This document shows, piece by piece, positions 26,216 to 34,769 of a stretch of 64,000 bases of DNA; position 1 is the first letter of the stretch, and each line of letters begins with the position of its first letter. This stretch comes from Solirubrum puertoriconensis. Lineage in GTDB: Bacteria > Bacteroidota > Bacteroidia > Cytophagales > Hymenobacteraceae. The position numbers were made by a program, and so were the translations under genes. The stretch covers positions 744,001 to 808,000 of the forward strand of contig NZ_LNAL01000007.1 in NCBI RefSeq assembly GCF_001483135.1, written 5' to 3'. The notes beneath the pieces are model-generated. The model was not told the origin of the DNA. It searched no databases and saw only the letters and a program-made list of their open reading frames with translations.

Positions 26216-26677
26216 GTGTTGCTCTACCGCATTTGCCTGGCCAAGTACGCCGATGGGTTGTTTGCCTCGGGCAACCGCGGCCGCTGGAACTATAAAGACC
26301 AGTTTGTTATCTACGCCGCCGGCAGCCGCGCCCTGGCTTGCCTCGAAAACGTGGTGCACCGCAGCGGCGAAGGCCTCAACGACCAGTTTCGGGTGCTGGT
26401 GATTGACGTACCCGACGATCTACTGATCGAAGAAATAAAGCTGGAGCAGCTGCCCGCCGGCTGGGAAAAAGCCAGCCGCTACGCCGTGTGCCAACCCCTA
26501 GGTAGCGCGTGGTACGAGGCCCGCCGCTCGGCCGTGTTGCGCGTGCCCTCGTCGATTGTGCCGCAGGAGAGCAACTACTTGCTGCACAGCCGCCACCCCG
26601 ATTTCCCGCGCATCCGCATTGTAGCCCGCGAGGAGTTTAGCTTCGATGCACGCATCAAGGCGCAGGAACCAAGCTAA
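26216..26677 (+). CDS. RES-domain toxin (NAD+-degrading family)
   Basis: 153 residues. The family's Arg, Glu and Ser positions are seen: LLYRICLAKYADGLFASGNRGRWN (first Arg, Gly-rich loop), FVIYAAGSRALACLENVVH (Ser and Glu), and a C-terminal SSIVPQESNYLL motif. RES toxins of this pair cleave NAD+ by phosphorolysis or hydrolysis and stop growth. Start taken at GTG 26216; TTG 26219 is also possible. Directly follows its ParS antitoxin in one operon. Confidence 0.92.
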   Translation: MLLYRICLAKYADGLFASGNRGRWNYKDQFVIYAAGSRALACLENVVHRSGEGLNDQFRVLVIDVPDDLLIEEIKLEQLPAGWEKASRYAVCQPLGSAWYEARRSAVLRVPSSIVPQESNYLLHSRHPDFPRIRIVAREEFSFDARIKAQEPS

Positions 26678-26709
26678 ATCCGTAAAGCAGAATTGCTGCG
26701 GATATACCA

Positions 26710-27018
26710 ATGGAAATATTGAGTGCCGTTGCCTGGATGCTGCAACTACCTTTCTTATGGTACGCTATTGCCAGACGACGTAAAGGGAAACCAGGACCTG
26801 GTACGGATTACGTGATTCTGTATGTACCGCTCATTGCTGTAACATTATGCAGCGGAGGCATGGCTCTGGCCTATTTGTTCGCGATGCTCGCTGAGCCTGC
26901 AGGTTATTGGGTATTGCTATGGCTTCTACCCACCATAGCTGGCTCAGTTATACTTCCGTTCATTGAACCAACGGTAGGAGCCTCGGATAACTGGAAAAAG
27001 AAATGGTTGGACGAGTAG
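26710..27018 (+). CDS. Small membrane protein, unknown
   Basis: 102 residues with three hydrophobic segments: residues about 3-20 (ILSAVAWMLQLPFLWYAI), 34-62 (VILYVPLIAVTLCSGG onward) and 68-88 (WVLLWLLPTIAGSVILPF), and a basic stretch RRRKGKPGPG between the first two. Codon use is slightly A/T-richer than in its neighbours. No family recognised. It follows the toxin-antitoxin pair by 32 bases, so it might be part of the same acquired segment; that is inference. Confidence 0.65.
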   Translation: MEILSAVAWMLQLPFLWYAIARRRKGKPGPGTDYVILYVPLIAVTLCSGGMALAYLFAMLAEPAGYWVLLWLLPTIAGSVILPFIEPTVGASDNWKKKWLDE

Positions 27019-27118
27019 CCCAGGCCAAATTATACTGCTCGAGCAACTGTCGGATACCACATTTGGCGTATAAGCGTTGAAAGAAGCCACGCTGCCGCAA
27101 CCCGCAGGCATTTTTCCC

Positions 27119-27126
27119 TACTTTTG
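27119..27126 (+). promoter_or_regulatory. -7 promoter element TACTTTTG before the large TPR gene
   Basis: TACTTTTG fits TAnnTTTG, 45 bases before the ATG at 27171. No clear -33 box. Confidence 0.5.
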
Positions 27127-27170
27127 GCTTAACTGGGCCAGCGCGGCCCACCCTTCGCTACGCTCTGCCA

Positions 27171-30100
27171 ATGAAGTTACTTCCTCGCCTGGCGCTGGCG
27201 GCCTCGCTCAGCGCCACGACGCCGCTGGCCTTGCAAGCCCAGCATACCCAAAAGTTCACCAACGAAGAACGCTATTATTTCGAGGGCCTTGAGCTGTTCG
27301 ACCGTGGCCAATACGGCGCGGCCCAAACGTCCTTTCAGCAGTACCTCGAAAGCGTACCGCGCCGCACCGGCGACGTGCGCGACCGTACTGCCGACGCCGA
27401 GTACTACTTTGCCGTAAGCGGCCTGTACCTGCTGCACCCCGACTCGGAAGGCCGCATACTGGCCTTTGCCGAAAACAACCGGGCGCACCCCAAGGCGGCT
27501 TCGGCTTACTACGAGCTCGGTAAGTTTTACTTCGATAAGAAAGACCACAAGCGCGCGGTGGACTACTTCGCCCGCGTGGCGGCCGACAACCTCACGGCCG
27601 AGCAGCGCGCCGAGGCCGAGTTCAAGCAAGCCTACAGCCACTTCGCCCTGAAGGAGTTCGACAAGGCCAAGCTCATCTTCGACCGCAACAAGCAAGGCAA
27701 CCACGAGTTTCGCTACGCTAGCAGTTACTACGCCGGCTACCTGGCCTACCGCGCCGGCGACTACGCCGGTGCCCGCCAAGACCTAGGCGTGGCCGAGCAG
27801 AACGACGCCTACCGCCCCGTAGTACCGGCCATCATGAGCCAGATTTACTACAAAGAGGGCAACATGAACGGGCTGATTGAGTACGGCACCAAGGCGCTGG
27901 CCCAAACGCCCCCGCCGCAATCGGCCGATGAGATTCAGCTGCTCGTAGGCGATGCTTTTTACCAGAAGCAGGACTGGGCCCGCGCAGCCGAGTACTTTGA
28001 TAAATACGCCGCCGGCCGGAAGAAGATCGAGCCGATGGTACAGTACAAAATCGGCTACGCCAACTTCAAGCAGGGCGACTTTAAGGGCGCTATCGGTTCG
28101 CTAAAGAACGTAGCCGCTGGCCGCGATTCTCTAGGTCAGAACGCTGCGTATCACCTAGGGCTGAGCTACCTGCAAACCAACGCCAAGCAGCAGGCCCTGA
28201 ACTCGTTCGATGCGGCCCGCAAAGCCAACTTCGATAAGCAGGTAGCCGAAAACGCTGCCCTGAAGTACGCCCAGGTAAGCTACGAGCTCGGCAACACAGC
28301 CGAGGCTGTATCGGCGTTGGAAGACTTCGGCAAGAAATACCCGCGCTCAAAAAACCGCGCCACCGCCGACGACTTGCTGAGCGACGCCTACCTGAGCAGC
28401 ACCGACTACGCCCGGGCCCTGCGCTACCTCGAAGGCCTCGACGAACGCACCAGCAAGCTCAACGCCACGTACCAGCGCGTGGCCTACTACCAAGCCGCTA
28501 CGCTCTACAACAACGGGCAGTACCAGCAGGTGCAGCCCTTGCTCGAGAAGAGCCTGCGCTACCCGCAGGACGACGCCCTGCGCGCTGCCGCCGAGGTGCT
28601 GCGCGGCGAGGTGTACAGCCTCAACCAGGAGTACCCGCAGGCCATTCAGAGCTACACCGCTGCCCTGCGCACCGCCCGCGACGGCGCGGCCGCCCAAACC
28701 GACTACGACCAGAAAGCCCGTTACGGCCTGGGCTACGCGTACTACAACACCAAGAAGTACGACCAGGCCCGCCCGTACTTTCAGCAGTACGTATCGGACA
28801 AAGACGCCAAGCCGGGTACCGACCCGAACTACTACGATGCCACGTTGCGACTGGCCGATACCTACTACGTAGCCAAAAACTACGCGCAGGCGCTGGAGCT
28901 CTACGACAAGGTAATTCAGGCCAACGCCGCCGAAAAGGACTTTGCCTACTACCAGAAGAGCGTAACCCTAGGGCTGATGGGTCGCCGCGACGATGCCGCC
29001 AAAACGCTGCAAACGCTGCTGCGCACTTCGCCCAACTCGCGCTACGCCGACGACGCCGTGTATCAGCAGGCGCAGCTCGATTTCGAGAACGGCAACTTCC
29101 AGCCGGCCGTGGAGGGTTTTAGCCGGTTGGTGAACAACCGCCCCAACTCGCCGCTGGTGCCGCAGGCGCTGCTGCGCCGGGGCATTGCCTACCAAAACCT
29201 GCAGCAGCACGAAAAGGCCGCGGCCGATTTCAAGCAGGTGCTGCAGCAGTACCCGCGCAGCAAAGCGGCCTCCAATGCCATCTATGGCTTGCAGGAAAGC
29301 TTGTCGTCGCTGGGCAAGACGGAGGAATTCGACCAGTACTTGGCGCAGTTCAAAGCCACCAACCCCGACGACAAAGCCGTGGAGAGCGTGGAGTTTGAAG
29401 CTGCCAAGTCGCTTTACCTAGCCGAGAAGTACCCGCAGGCCATTCCGCGCCTCGAAACCTACCTGAAGCAGCACAGCAACACCTCGCTGGCCGCCGACGC
29501 CCGCTTCTTCCTGGCCGACTCGTACCTGAAAACCGGCAACAAGCAGGATGCGCTACCGCGCCTACGTGCCGTGGTTGAGGAAGGCAAGAGCGAGTACCTG
29601 AACCGCGCCGTAAGCCGCGTGGCCGACCTGGAGTTTGAAAACAAAAACTACGCCGAGGCTGCCAAGTACTACGAGCGCCTGCGCCAGACCACTCAAAACC
29701 GCCGCGAGCGGGCTACGGCTGGCCTAGGTGTGGTGCGCAGCTACTACGAAGCCGGCGATTTTGCCGGGGCCAGCCGCGTAGCCAACGAGGTAATCGCCGA
29801 AGGCAACGCTACGCCCACGGTGGCCAATACGGCTACGCTGTACATCGGCAAAGCCGACTACAAAGCGGGTAACCTCGACCAAGCCGTAGCCAGCCTGACG
29901 AATGCTGCCAAAGCTACCGACGTGAGCGGGGCCGAAGCGCAGTACCTGCTGGCCGAGGTGCTGTATCAGCAAAAGAAATACGAGCCCGCGCTGGATGCCG
30001 CTTTCAAGCTGAACACCAGCTTTAGCCAGTTCGACTTGTGGGTGGGCCGGGCTTTCCTACTGATTGCCGACATCTACAAAGACCAGGGCGAAATCTTCCA

Positions 30101-30383
30101 GGCGCGCACCACGCTCAATTCGCTTATCGAGAACAAATTCCCGGTAGCCGAGGTGATAGAAGGTGCCAAGCAGCGCCTGGCTGCGTTGGAAGCCAGTAAC
30201 CCCTCCAACCCCAAAAACAGCACCAAGCCCGCTACTACCAAACCCGGCACCAGCGGCACCAAAGCCCCGGCCAAGCCGGCCGGTAAGCTTGGCAACCTGC
30301 GCCAGTCGCTAACACAGCCCACCGACACTACCAACACCGATACGGCCGCACCCGAGCAGGATGCGCAAGGCTCGGATGAGTAG
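27171..30383 (+). CDS. Large secreted TPR-repeat protein
   Basis: 1070 residues. Signal peptide MKLLPRLALAASLSATTPLALQAQ, then roughly two dozen tetratricopeptide-like repeats (for example YYELGKFYFDKKDHKRAVDY, ALLRRGIAYQNLQQHEKAAADF) to about residue 1000 and a low-complexity Thr/Lys/Pro tail. YbgF/Tol-Pal-like repeat spacing is apparent. In this phylum such proteins sit in the periplasm or at the outer membrane as scaffolds. The next gene, encoding a beta-barrel protein, follows by 105 bases in the same direction, so the two may work together; partner unknown. Confidence 0.85.
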   Translation: MKLLPRLALAASLSATTPLALQAQHTQKFTNEERYYFEGLELFDRGQYGAAQTSFQQYLESVPRRTGDVRDRTADAEYYFAVSGLYLLHPDSEGRILAFAENNRAHPKAASAYYELGKFYFDKKDHKRAVDYFARVAADNLTAEQRAEAEFKQAYSHFALKEFDKAKLIFDRNKQGNHEFRYASSYYAGYLAYRAGDYAGARQDLGVAEQNDAYRPVVPAIMSQIYYKEGNMNGLIEYGTKALAQTPPPQSADEIQLLVGDAFYQKQDWARAAEYFDKYAAGRKKIEPMVQYKIGYANFKQGDFKGAIGSLKNVAAGRDSLGQNAAYHLGLSYLQTNAKQQALNSFDAARKANFDKQVAENAALKYAQVSYELGNTAEAVSALEDFGKKYPRSKNRATADDLLSDAYLSSTDYARALRYLEGLDERTSKLNATYQRVAYYQAATLYNNGQYQQVQPLLEKSLRYPQDDALRAAAEVLRGEVYSLNQEYPQAIQSYTAALRTARDGAAAQTDYDQKARYGLGYAYYNTKKYDQARPYFQQYVSDKDAKPGTDPNYYDATLRLADTYYVAKNYAQALELYDKVIQANAAEKDFAYYQKSVTLGLMGRRDDAAKTLQTLLRTSPNSRYADDAVYQQAQLDFENGNFQPAVEGFSRLVNNRPNSPLVPQALLRRGIAYQNLQQHEKAAADFKQVLQQYPRSKAASNAIYGLQESLSSLGKTEEFDQYLAQFKATNPDDKAVESVEFEAAKSLYLAEKYPQAIPRLETYLKQHSNTSLAADARFFLADSYLKTGNKQDALPRLRAVVEEGKSEYLNRAVSRVADLEFENKNYAEAAKYYERLRQTTQNRRERATAGLGVVRSYYEAGDFAGASRVANEVIAEGNATPTVANTATLYIGKADYKAGNLDQAVASLTNAAKATDVSGAEAQYLLAEVLYQQKKYEPALDAAFKLNTSFSQFDLWVGRAFLLIADIYKDQGEIFQARTTLNSLIENKFPVAEVIEGAKQRLAALEASNPSNPKNSTKPATTKPGTSGTKAPAKPAGKLGNLRQSLTQPTDTTNTDTAAPEQDAQGSDE

Positions 30384-30430
30384 GAGTGAAGCTGATTTCA
30401 ACGGATAAGTAATTGTACTTGAATAGTCTG

Positions 30431-30465
30431 CCTAGGTGCGTGTGAAGCATCGCACGAATCCTAGG
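30431..30465. repeat. Hairpin bracketed by two CCTAGG palindromes
   Basis: CCTAGG at 30431-30436 and 30460-30465 flank GTGCG (30436-30440) and CGCAC (30451-30455), which can pair. It lies in the 105-base gap between the TPR and beta-barrel genes. Confidence 0.5.
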
Positions 30466-30488
30466 TAGGCGCCAAGCCCAAGCCATAC

Positions 30489-32192
30489 ATGAGCGTTAGT
30501 TCTTCCCAACGCCTAACCTTAGCGGCCCTGCTTGCGGCCGCAGCCGTGCCCGCCGCGGCCCAAACAGGCAAGCCGCGCACCGGGGGTAAAATCGAGGATG
30601 CGGAAATCGAAATCGTGAAGGAGCGGGAAAACCAGCTACCCGAAGCGGCCCGCAACTACGACAAGGTAGTGCTGCCCCCGGCTGCCACGCCCGACCGCAC
30701 CGTTCGCTACACCTTCCCTGATTTCCGCCTGCCGAGCCAAAACCTCAACCCCTCGGTACGGGTGCTTACCATCAAGCAGGAGGAGTTGGAGCCGCTGCAA
30801 GGTAACTATGCCCGCGTTGGGGTTGGCAACTACGCCTCGTTGCTGGGCCAGGCACACTTTCATACCACCCGCAGCCAAGATCACGCCTTCGGGCTCGACT
30901 TGCGCCACTTGTCGTCGGCGCGCGGGCCGGTTGATGGCAAGAACTCCGCCACCAGCCAAAGCCGCCTGAACCTGAACGGCGAGATGTACCGGGGTGCCAC
31001 AACCCTAGGTGCCAAGCTGAACCTAGGGCGCGACCGGGCCAACTTCTACGGCTACAACCCAAATATTGAGCGCAAGCCCGAGAAGGACAGCATCAAGCAG
31101 GTATTTTACCGGGCCGATGCGCAGCTGTTTTTGCGCAACCGCGACCGGGATGCCAAGTTTCAGTACGACCTAGCTGGTGGTTTCCGCTACTGGAAAGACA
31201 ACTTCAAGGCCAAGGAGTCGGATTTGTACGCCCAGCTGCGCACCGCTTATTACGTGACGGAGAAAGGCCGCGTGCGCATCGATGGCGACCTGTCGTTTAT
31301 CTCGCAAAAGGATTCGCTGACGGTGAGCCGCCCGTTTGTGCAGGTAACGCCCGCGTTCGAGCAAAATATTGCCGGCCGCCTCGATGTATCGGTGGGTGCC
31401 ACATTGGGCTATACCGGCGACACCATTAACGATGCCCGTCAGGTTTCGGTAATGCCCGCCGTACGCTTGGGCTACGCCGTAGTTGAGGACAAGTTTGTGC
31501 TGTTAGGTGGCCTGGGCGGCGGCCTGCAGCGCGTAACGCTCTACGACCTCACCCAGGAAAACGCCTGGCTAGGCCCCAACCAGCGCGTGGCCGATACCCG
31601 CCGCGGCCCTACGTTGTTCTTCGGCTTTAATGCCTCGCCGGCTCGTTCGCTACAAACCTCCGTGAAGGTGACCCTAGCCAACGACCGCAACCTGTACTTC
31701 TACAACAACTCGCGCCGCGATTCCACCAAGTTCGACCTGGTGTACGACCCCAAGGCCACGCAACTGGTAAACATCCACGGCGAGCTGATTTACAACGCTG
31801 CCGAGCGTGTTAGGGTAGGTACCAAACTCGACTACAACGGCTACAAAGTGAAAACGCTGGAAAAAGCGTATCACCGGCCTGCGTTCCAAGGCGTGTTCTT
31901 CGGTTCGTACAACGCCGCTGACAAGCTGATGCTGGGTGGCGAGCTTTACGTGCTGAGTTCGAGCTACGGCTCGGTGCTGCGCCGCACGGCCACAATCCCC
32001 GCAGAGTTCAACAACGTAGTGCGACCCACCGACTCGGTAATCGACTTGAACCTGCGCGCCGATTACCGCTTTTCAGAAAATCTGTCTTTCTTTGTTTTGG
32101 GCAACAACCTACTAGGTCGCAAGTACGAGCGTTTCTTGAATTATCCATCCAAGGGCGTAAACATACTAGCAGGCCTAGGTTACCAGTTCTAA
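30489..32192 (+). CDS. Outer-membrane beta-barrel protein, TonB-receptor-like without plug
   Basis: 567 residues. Signal peptide SQRLTLAALLAAAAVPAAAQ; then a short periplasmic part and a long series of amphipathic strands ending LAGLGYQF with the terminal aromatic residue needed for BAM insertion. The strand pattern (for example YARVGVGNYASLLGQAHFHT; LNLRADYRFSENLSFFVLGNN) matches TonB-dependent receptor barrels, but no carboxypeptidase-like or plug domain precedes it and its size is below that of full receptors. Likely function: outer-membrane channel or scaffold paired with the preceding TPR protein. A hairpin follows the stop. Confidence 0.78.
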   Translation: MSVSSSQRLTLAALLAAAAVPAAAQTGKPRTGGKIEDAEIEIVKERENQLPEAARNYDKVVLPPAATPDRTVRYTFPDFRLPSQNLNPSVRVLTIKQEELEPLQGNYARVGVGNYASLLGQAHFHTTRSQDHAFGLDLRHLSSARGPVDGKNSATSQSRLNLNGEMYRGATTLGAKLNLGRDRANFYGYNPNIERKPEKDSIKQVFYRADAQLFLRNRDRDAKFQYDLAGGFRYWKDNFKAKESDLYAQLRTAYYVTEKGRVRIDGDLSFISQKDSLTVSRPFVQVTPAFEQNIAGRLDVSVGATLGYTGDTINDARQVSVMPAVRLGYAVVEDKFVLLGGLGGGLQRVTLYDLTQENAWLGPNQRVADTRRGPTLFFGFNASPARSLQTSVKVTLANDRNLYFYNNSRRDSTKFDLVYDPKATQLVNIHGELIYNAAERVRVGTKLDYNGYKVKTLEKAYHRPAFQGVFFGSYNAADKLMLGGELYVLSSSYGSVLRRTATIPAEFNNVVRPTDSVIDLNLRADYRFSENLSFFVLGNNLLGRKYERFLNYPSKGVNILAGLGYQF

Positions 32193-32214
32193 TCAGCTGA
32201 TAACAGCCACGTTG

Positions 32215-32260
32215 CCGAGCCGCCGGGCTGCTCCTGAAGTGGGGCAGAACGGCGGCTCGG
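32215..32260 (+). terminator. Hairpin after the beta-barrel gene
   Basis: Perfect 10-bp stem CCGAGCCGCC (32215-32224) with GGCGGCTCGG (32251-32260); large loop with inner pairing; no T-tract. Confidence 0.55.
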
Positions 32261-32323
32261 GTGGCAGAATGGGGGAGCTCAGCTTAAACTCTCACCTGCC
32301 TCGGACCGCTTAACTTCTACACT

Positions 32324-33451
32324 TTGCAGCTAACCGACCACATTCAGCACCTGCTTCGGGACCACGACTGTGTTATTATTCCCGACTTCGGCGGCCTGAT
32401 TGCGGACTACGAGCCCGCACGCCTGCACCCGGTGCGCCACACGCTGGCACCTCCGGCCAAACGCGTGGCATTCAACCAAGCCCTTACCCGCAACGACGGG
32501 CTGCTGGTTGATGCCATTAGCCGCCACTATGGCATTGGCACCCCGCAAGCGCGCCAGCAAGTGCGCGAGGCCGTGGCCAACATGCAGCACGAGCTCGATG
32601 AGCAGCATCGTACGGAGCTACCCGGCATTGGCATATTTCGCCGAGCCCCGGGCCGCGGCCTCGATTTCGAATTTACCGGTCAGCAAAATCTACTACCCGC
32701 CAGCTTTGGCTTGCCCGAGCTAACCTCGCGTCCCGTACGCGCCACAGATGCGGTGCTGGCCCGCGAGCGTAGCCGCCAGGCACCGCAACCGGCGTTGGCC
32801 CCGGCACGCCGCCGCGGTTTGCGTAAGCTAGCTGTATCGGCAATGCTGGCTGTATCGTTAGGCTTGGTTCTCACGGCTCAATACCAGATTGCGCTGCGCC
32901 TAGGTAACATTCCGGAAAACTGGCAGTTAAGCGTCTTCAAGAACGATGCTGAGCCAGCGCGGCCAGTACAATCGGCAAATCTGGCTTCGGCCGCCTGGAC
33001 GGAATCGGTAGTGCCCGATGGCGCTCCTGAGGCCCAGCCCGAAATCAGCAAACCGGCCGAAGCGGCTGCCCCCGCGCCTGTTGTCAAAGCGAAGCCTGCT
33101 GCAACGGTAACCCCAAAGGCTGCGTCGGTGGCTACAGTAACGAAAGCTGCGGTAGAAGGCCGCCCGGCTGTAACTGGAAAACCCGTGCTGGTAAAGGGCG
33201 TTTCGAACCGCTGGTACGTAGTGAAAGCCACTTTCAACTCGTTTGCAGGTGCCGAAAAAGTGCAGAGCAACTACGCCAGCAAAGGCCACGTCGCCAAAAT
33301 TCTGATGCCGCGTTGGGGGCATCGGGGCGTGGTAAATACTAAAAAGTACCGCGTTGCCGTTGCCGATTTCGCCGACAAAGCCACTGCTCAGCGAAACCTG
33401 CCGGAGCTGCGCAAGCAGTTCGGCAACGAAATTCAGGTTTACCCATATTAG
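32324..33451 (+). CDS. HU-CCDC81/SPOR membrane protein
   Basis: 375 residues from TTG 32324 (reads QLTDHIQHLLRDHDCVIIPDFGG). The N-terminal 115 residues match the prokaryotic HU-CCDC81 domains (DCVIIPDFGGLIADY; RVAFNQALTRNDGLLVDAI; LPGIGIFRRA). A single membrane helix at about residues 168-188 (KLAVSAMLAVSLGLVLTAQY) is followed by an Ala/Pro/Lys linker and a C-terminal SPOR domain (NRWYVVKATFNSFAGAEK to NEIQVYPY) that binds denuded peptidoglycan glycans at division sites. The pairing of a DNA-binding-like fold with SPOR is typical of Bacteroidota and may link nucleoid or cytoplasmic partners to septal wall. It abuts exbB by 1 base. Confidence 0.88.
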   Translation: MQLTDHIQHLLRDHDCVIIPDFGGLIADYEPARLHPVRHTLAPPAKRVAFNQALTRNDGLLVDAISRHYGIGTPQARQQVREAVANMQHELDEQHRTELPGIGIFRRAPGRGLDFEFTGQQNLLPASFGLPELTSRPVRATDAVLARERSRQAPQPALAPARRRGLRKLAVSAMLAVSLGLVLTAQYQIALRLGNIPENWQLSVFKNDAEPARPVQSANLASAAWTESVVPDGAPEAQPEISKPAEAAAPAPVVKAKPAATVTPKAASVATVTKAAVEGRPAVTGKPVLVKGVSNRWYVVKATFNSFAGAEKVQSNYASKGHVAKILMPRWGHRGVVNTKKYRVAVADFADKATAQRNLPELRKQFGNEIQVYPY

Positions 33452-33452
33452 C

Positions 33453-34163
33453 ATGTTCGAACCCTTTCTGCTGCAGATAACCACCGCTGCGGCCGACTCC
33501 ACCACCAATCCGGCCGCTACCGCTGCGGCTGCCCCAGCCGCCCAGCCCGATTCGCTCTCGGTAATCGACCTCATCTTTCAGGGGGGCTGGATCATGGTTC
33601 CGATCCTGTTGCTGTTCTCAGTATCCGTTTACATCATTCTGGAACGTTACCTCACCATCCGGAAAGCCGCCGCGCTGCCCGAAGGGTTCATGAACCAGAT
33701 CCGGAACCTAATGGTGAAGGGCGACTTGCAAGGCGCCAAAATGCTGACGGCCCAAACGGCCTCGCCGCTGGCCCGCATGATCGAGAAGGGTATCCGCCGC
33801 ATTGGGTTGCCGCTGAAAGAGATTGAGACCAGCGTGGAGAACGTAGGCAAAGTAGAAATTGCACGCCTCGAGAAGAACATCAGCATCTTGGGCATCATCG
33901 CGGGTATTGCGCCAATGCTGGGCTTTGTGGGTACCATCGTCGGCGTAATCAACATCTTCTACGCCATCAGCTCCACCGGCGACTTTGGCATTGCCCAAAT
34001 CTCGGGTGGCTTGTACACCAAGATGGTAACCTCCGCCGCTGGCCTGATTGTGGGCATGGTGGCCCACGTAGGCTACCATTGGCTCAGCATCATGGTTGAG
34101 CGGCTGGTGTTCCGCATGGAGAACTCGGCCATCGAGTTCATGGACATTCTGCAGGATAACTAG
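33453..34163 (+). CDS. exbB: MotA/TolQ/ExbB proton channel protein
   Basis: 236 residues from the ATG at 33453. An N-terminal Ala/Thr/Pro-rich periplasmic extension precedes the first helix (IMVPILLLFSVSVYIILERYL); two further helices lie at ISILGIIAGIAPMLGFVGTIVGVINIF and MVTSAAGLIVGMVAHVGYHWL, the conserved TolQ/ExbB core. With ExbD it forms the motor that uses proton flow to energise TonB. Order exbB-exbD-tonB is preserved here, starting one base after the HU/SPOR gene, so all four are probably one transcription unit. Confidence 0.93.
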   Translation: MFEPFLLQITTAAADSTTNPAATAAAAPAAQPDSLSVIDLIFQGGWIMVPILLLFSVSVYIILERYLTIRKAAALPEGFMNQIRNLMVKGDLQGAKMLTAQTASPLARMIEKGIRRIGLPLKEIETSVENVGKVEIARLEKNISILGIIAGIAPMLGFVGTIVGVINIFYAISSTGDFGIAQISGGLYTKMVTSAAGLIVGMVAHVGYHWLSIMVERLVFRMENSAIEFMDILQDN

Positions 34164-34172
34164 TGCGTAAGT

Positions 34173-34213
34173 GAATGAGTGGCCGAGCACGGTTGTTGCT
34201 TGGCCACTCATTC
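34173..34213 (+). promoter_or_regulatory. exbB-exbD intercistronic hairpin
   Basis: Perfect 12-bp stem GAATGAGTGGCC (34173-34184) with GGCCACTCATTC (34202-34213), extendable by GTG/CAC with one bulge; no T-tract. Could adjust the exbB to exbD transcript ratio. Confidence 0.55.
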
Positions 34214-34240
34214 GCACTTCAAGCCCCAACCAACATACCG

Positions 34241-34642
34241 ATGGATTTAAGCCGCCGGCGTAAGCTTTCCTCACACGTCGAGACCAGCTCGATGAACGAC
34301 ATCATGTTCTTCCTGATGTTGTTCTTCCTGATCGTATCGACCATGGTGAACCCCAACGTAATCAAGCTGATGCTGCCCAATGCCCGCTCGGGCAAACAGG
34401 CCATGAAGCAGCCCATTACGGTTTCGGTGGATGGCAATGGCCAGTACTTCATCGACCGCAAGCCCGTATCGTCGCAGGAGTTAGAACAGGAGCTGGCCAC
34501 TCGAGTACAAGGCCTGGAAACGCCGACCGCCGTGTTGCGCGTGGATAAGTCGCTGAACGTGCAAAAGCTGGTAGACATCCTGGAAATCGGCAACCGGCTT
34601 AAAATCCGGATGGTAATGGCTACAGCGGCCGAGAGCAAATAA
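34241..34642 (+). CDS. exbD: ExbD/TolR biopolymer transport protein
   Basis: 133 residues from the ATG at 34241. One N-terminal helix (NDIMFFLMLFFLIVSTMV) contains the essential Asp at its start (about residue 20), and the periplasmic domain (PITVSVDGNGQYFIDRKPVS; TAVLRVDKSLNVQKLVDIL) has the usual ExbD/TolR fold. Works with ExbB to drive TonB. It sits 77 bases after exbB, with a hairpin in the gap. Confidence 0.93.
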   Translation: MDLSRRRKLSSHVETSSMNDIMFFLMLFFLIVSTMVNPNVIKLMLPNARSGKQAMKQPITVSVDGNGQYFIDRKPVSSQELEQELATRVQGLETPTAVLRVDKSLNVQKLVDILEIGNRLKIRMVMATAAESK

Positions 34643-34677
34643 GCGCTGCGGCTTGCCTGCGGCCTCGTACAACCCTT

Positions 34678-34711
34678 GCCCCGGTGAGCTGAACCCCAGA
34701 CGCACCGGGGC
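34678..34711 (+). terminator. Hairpin between exbD and tonB
   Basis: GCCCCGGTG (34678-34686) pairs perfectly with CACCGGGGC (34703-34711); only a short T-run follows. Partial terminator or attenuator. Confidence 0.5.
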
Positions 34712-34769
34712 GCGTTGTTTACACCAAGCAGCGCAATCATCACCTAGTAACACTAACGATTCAACGACC

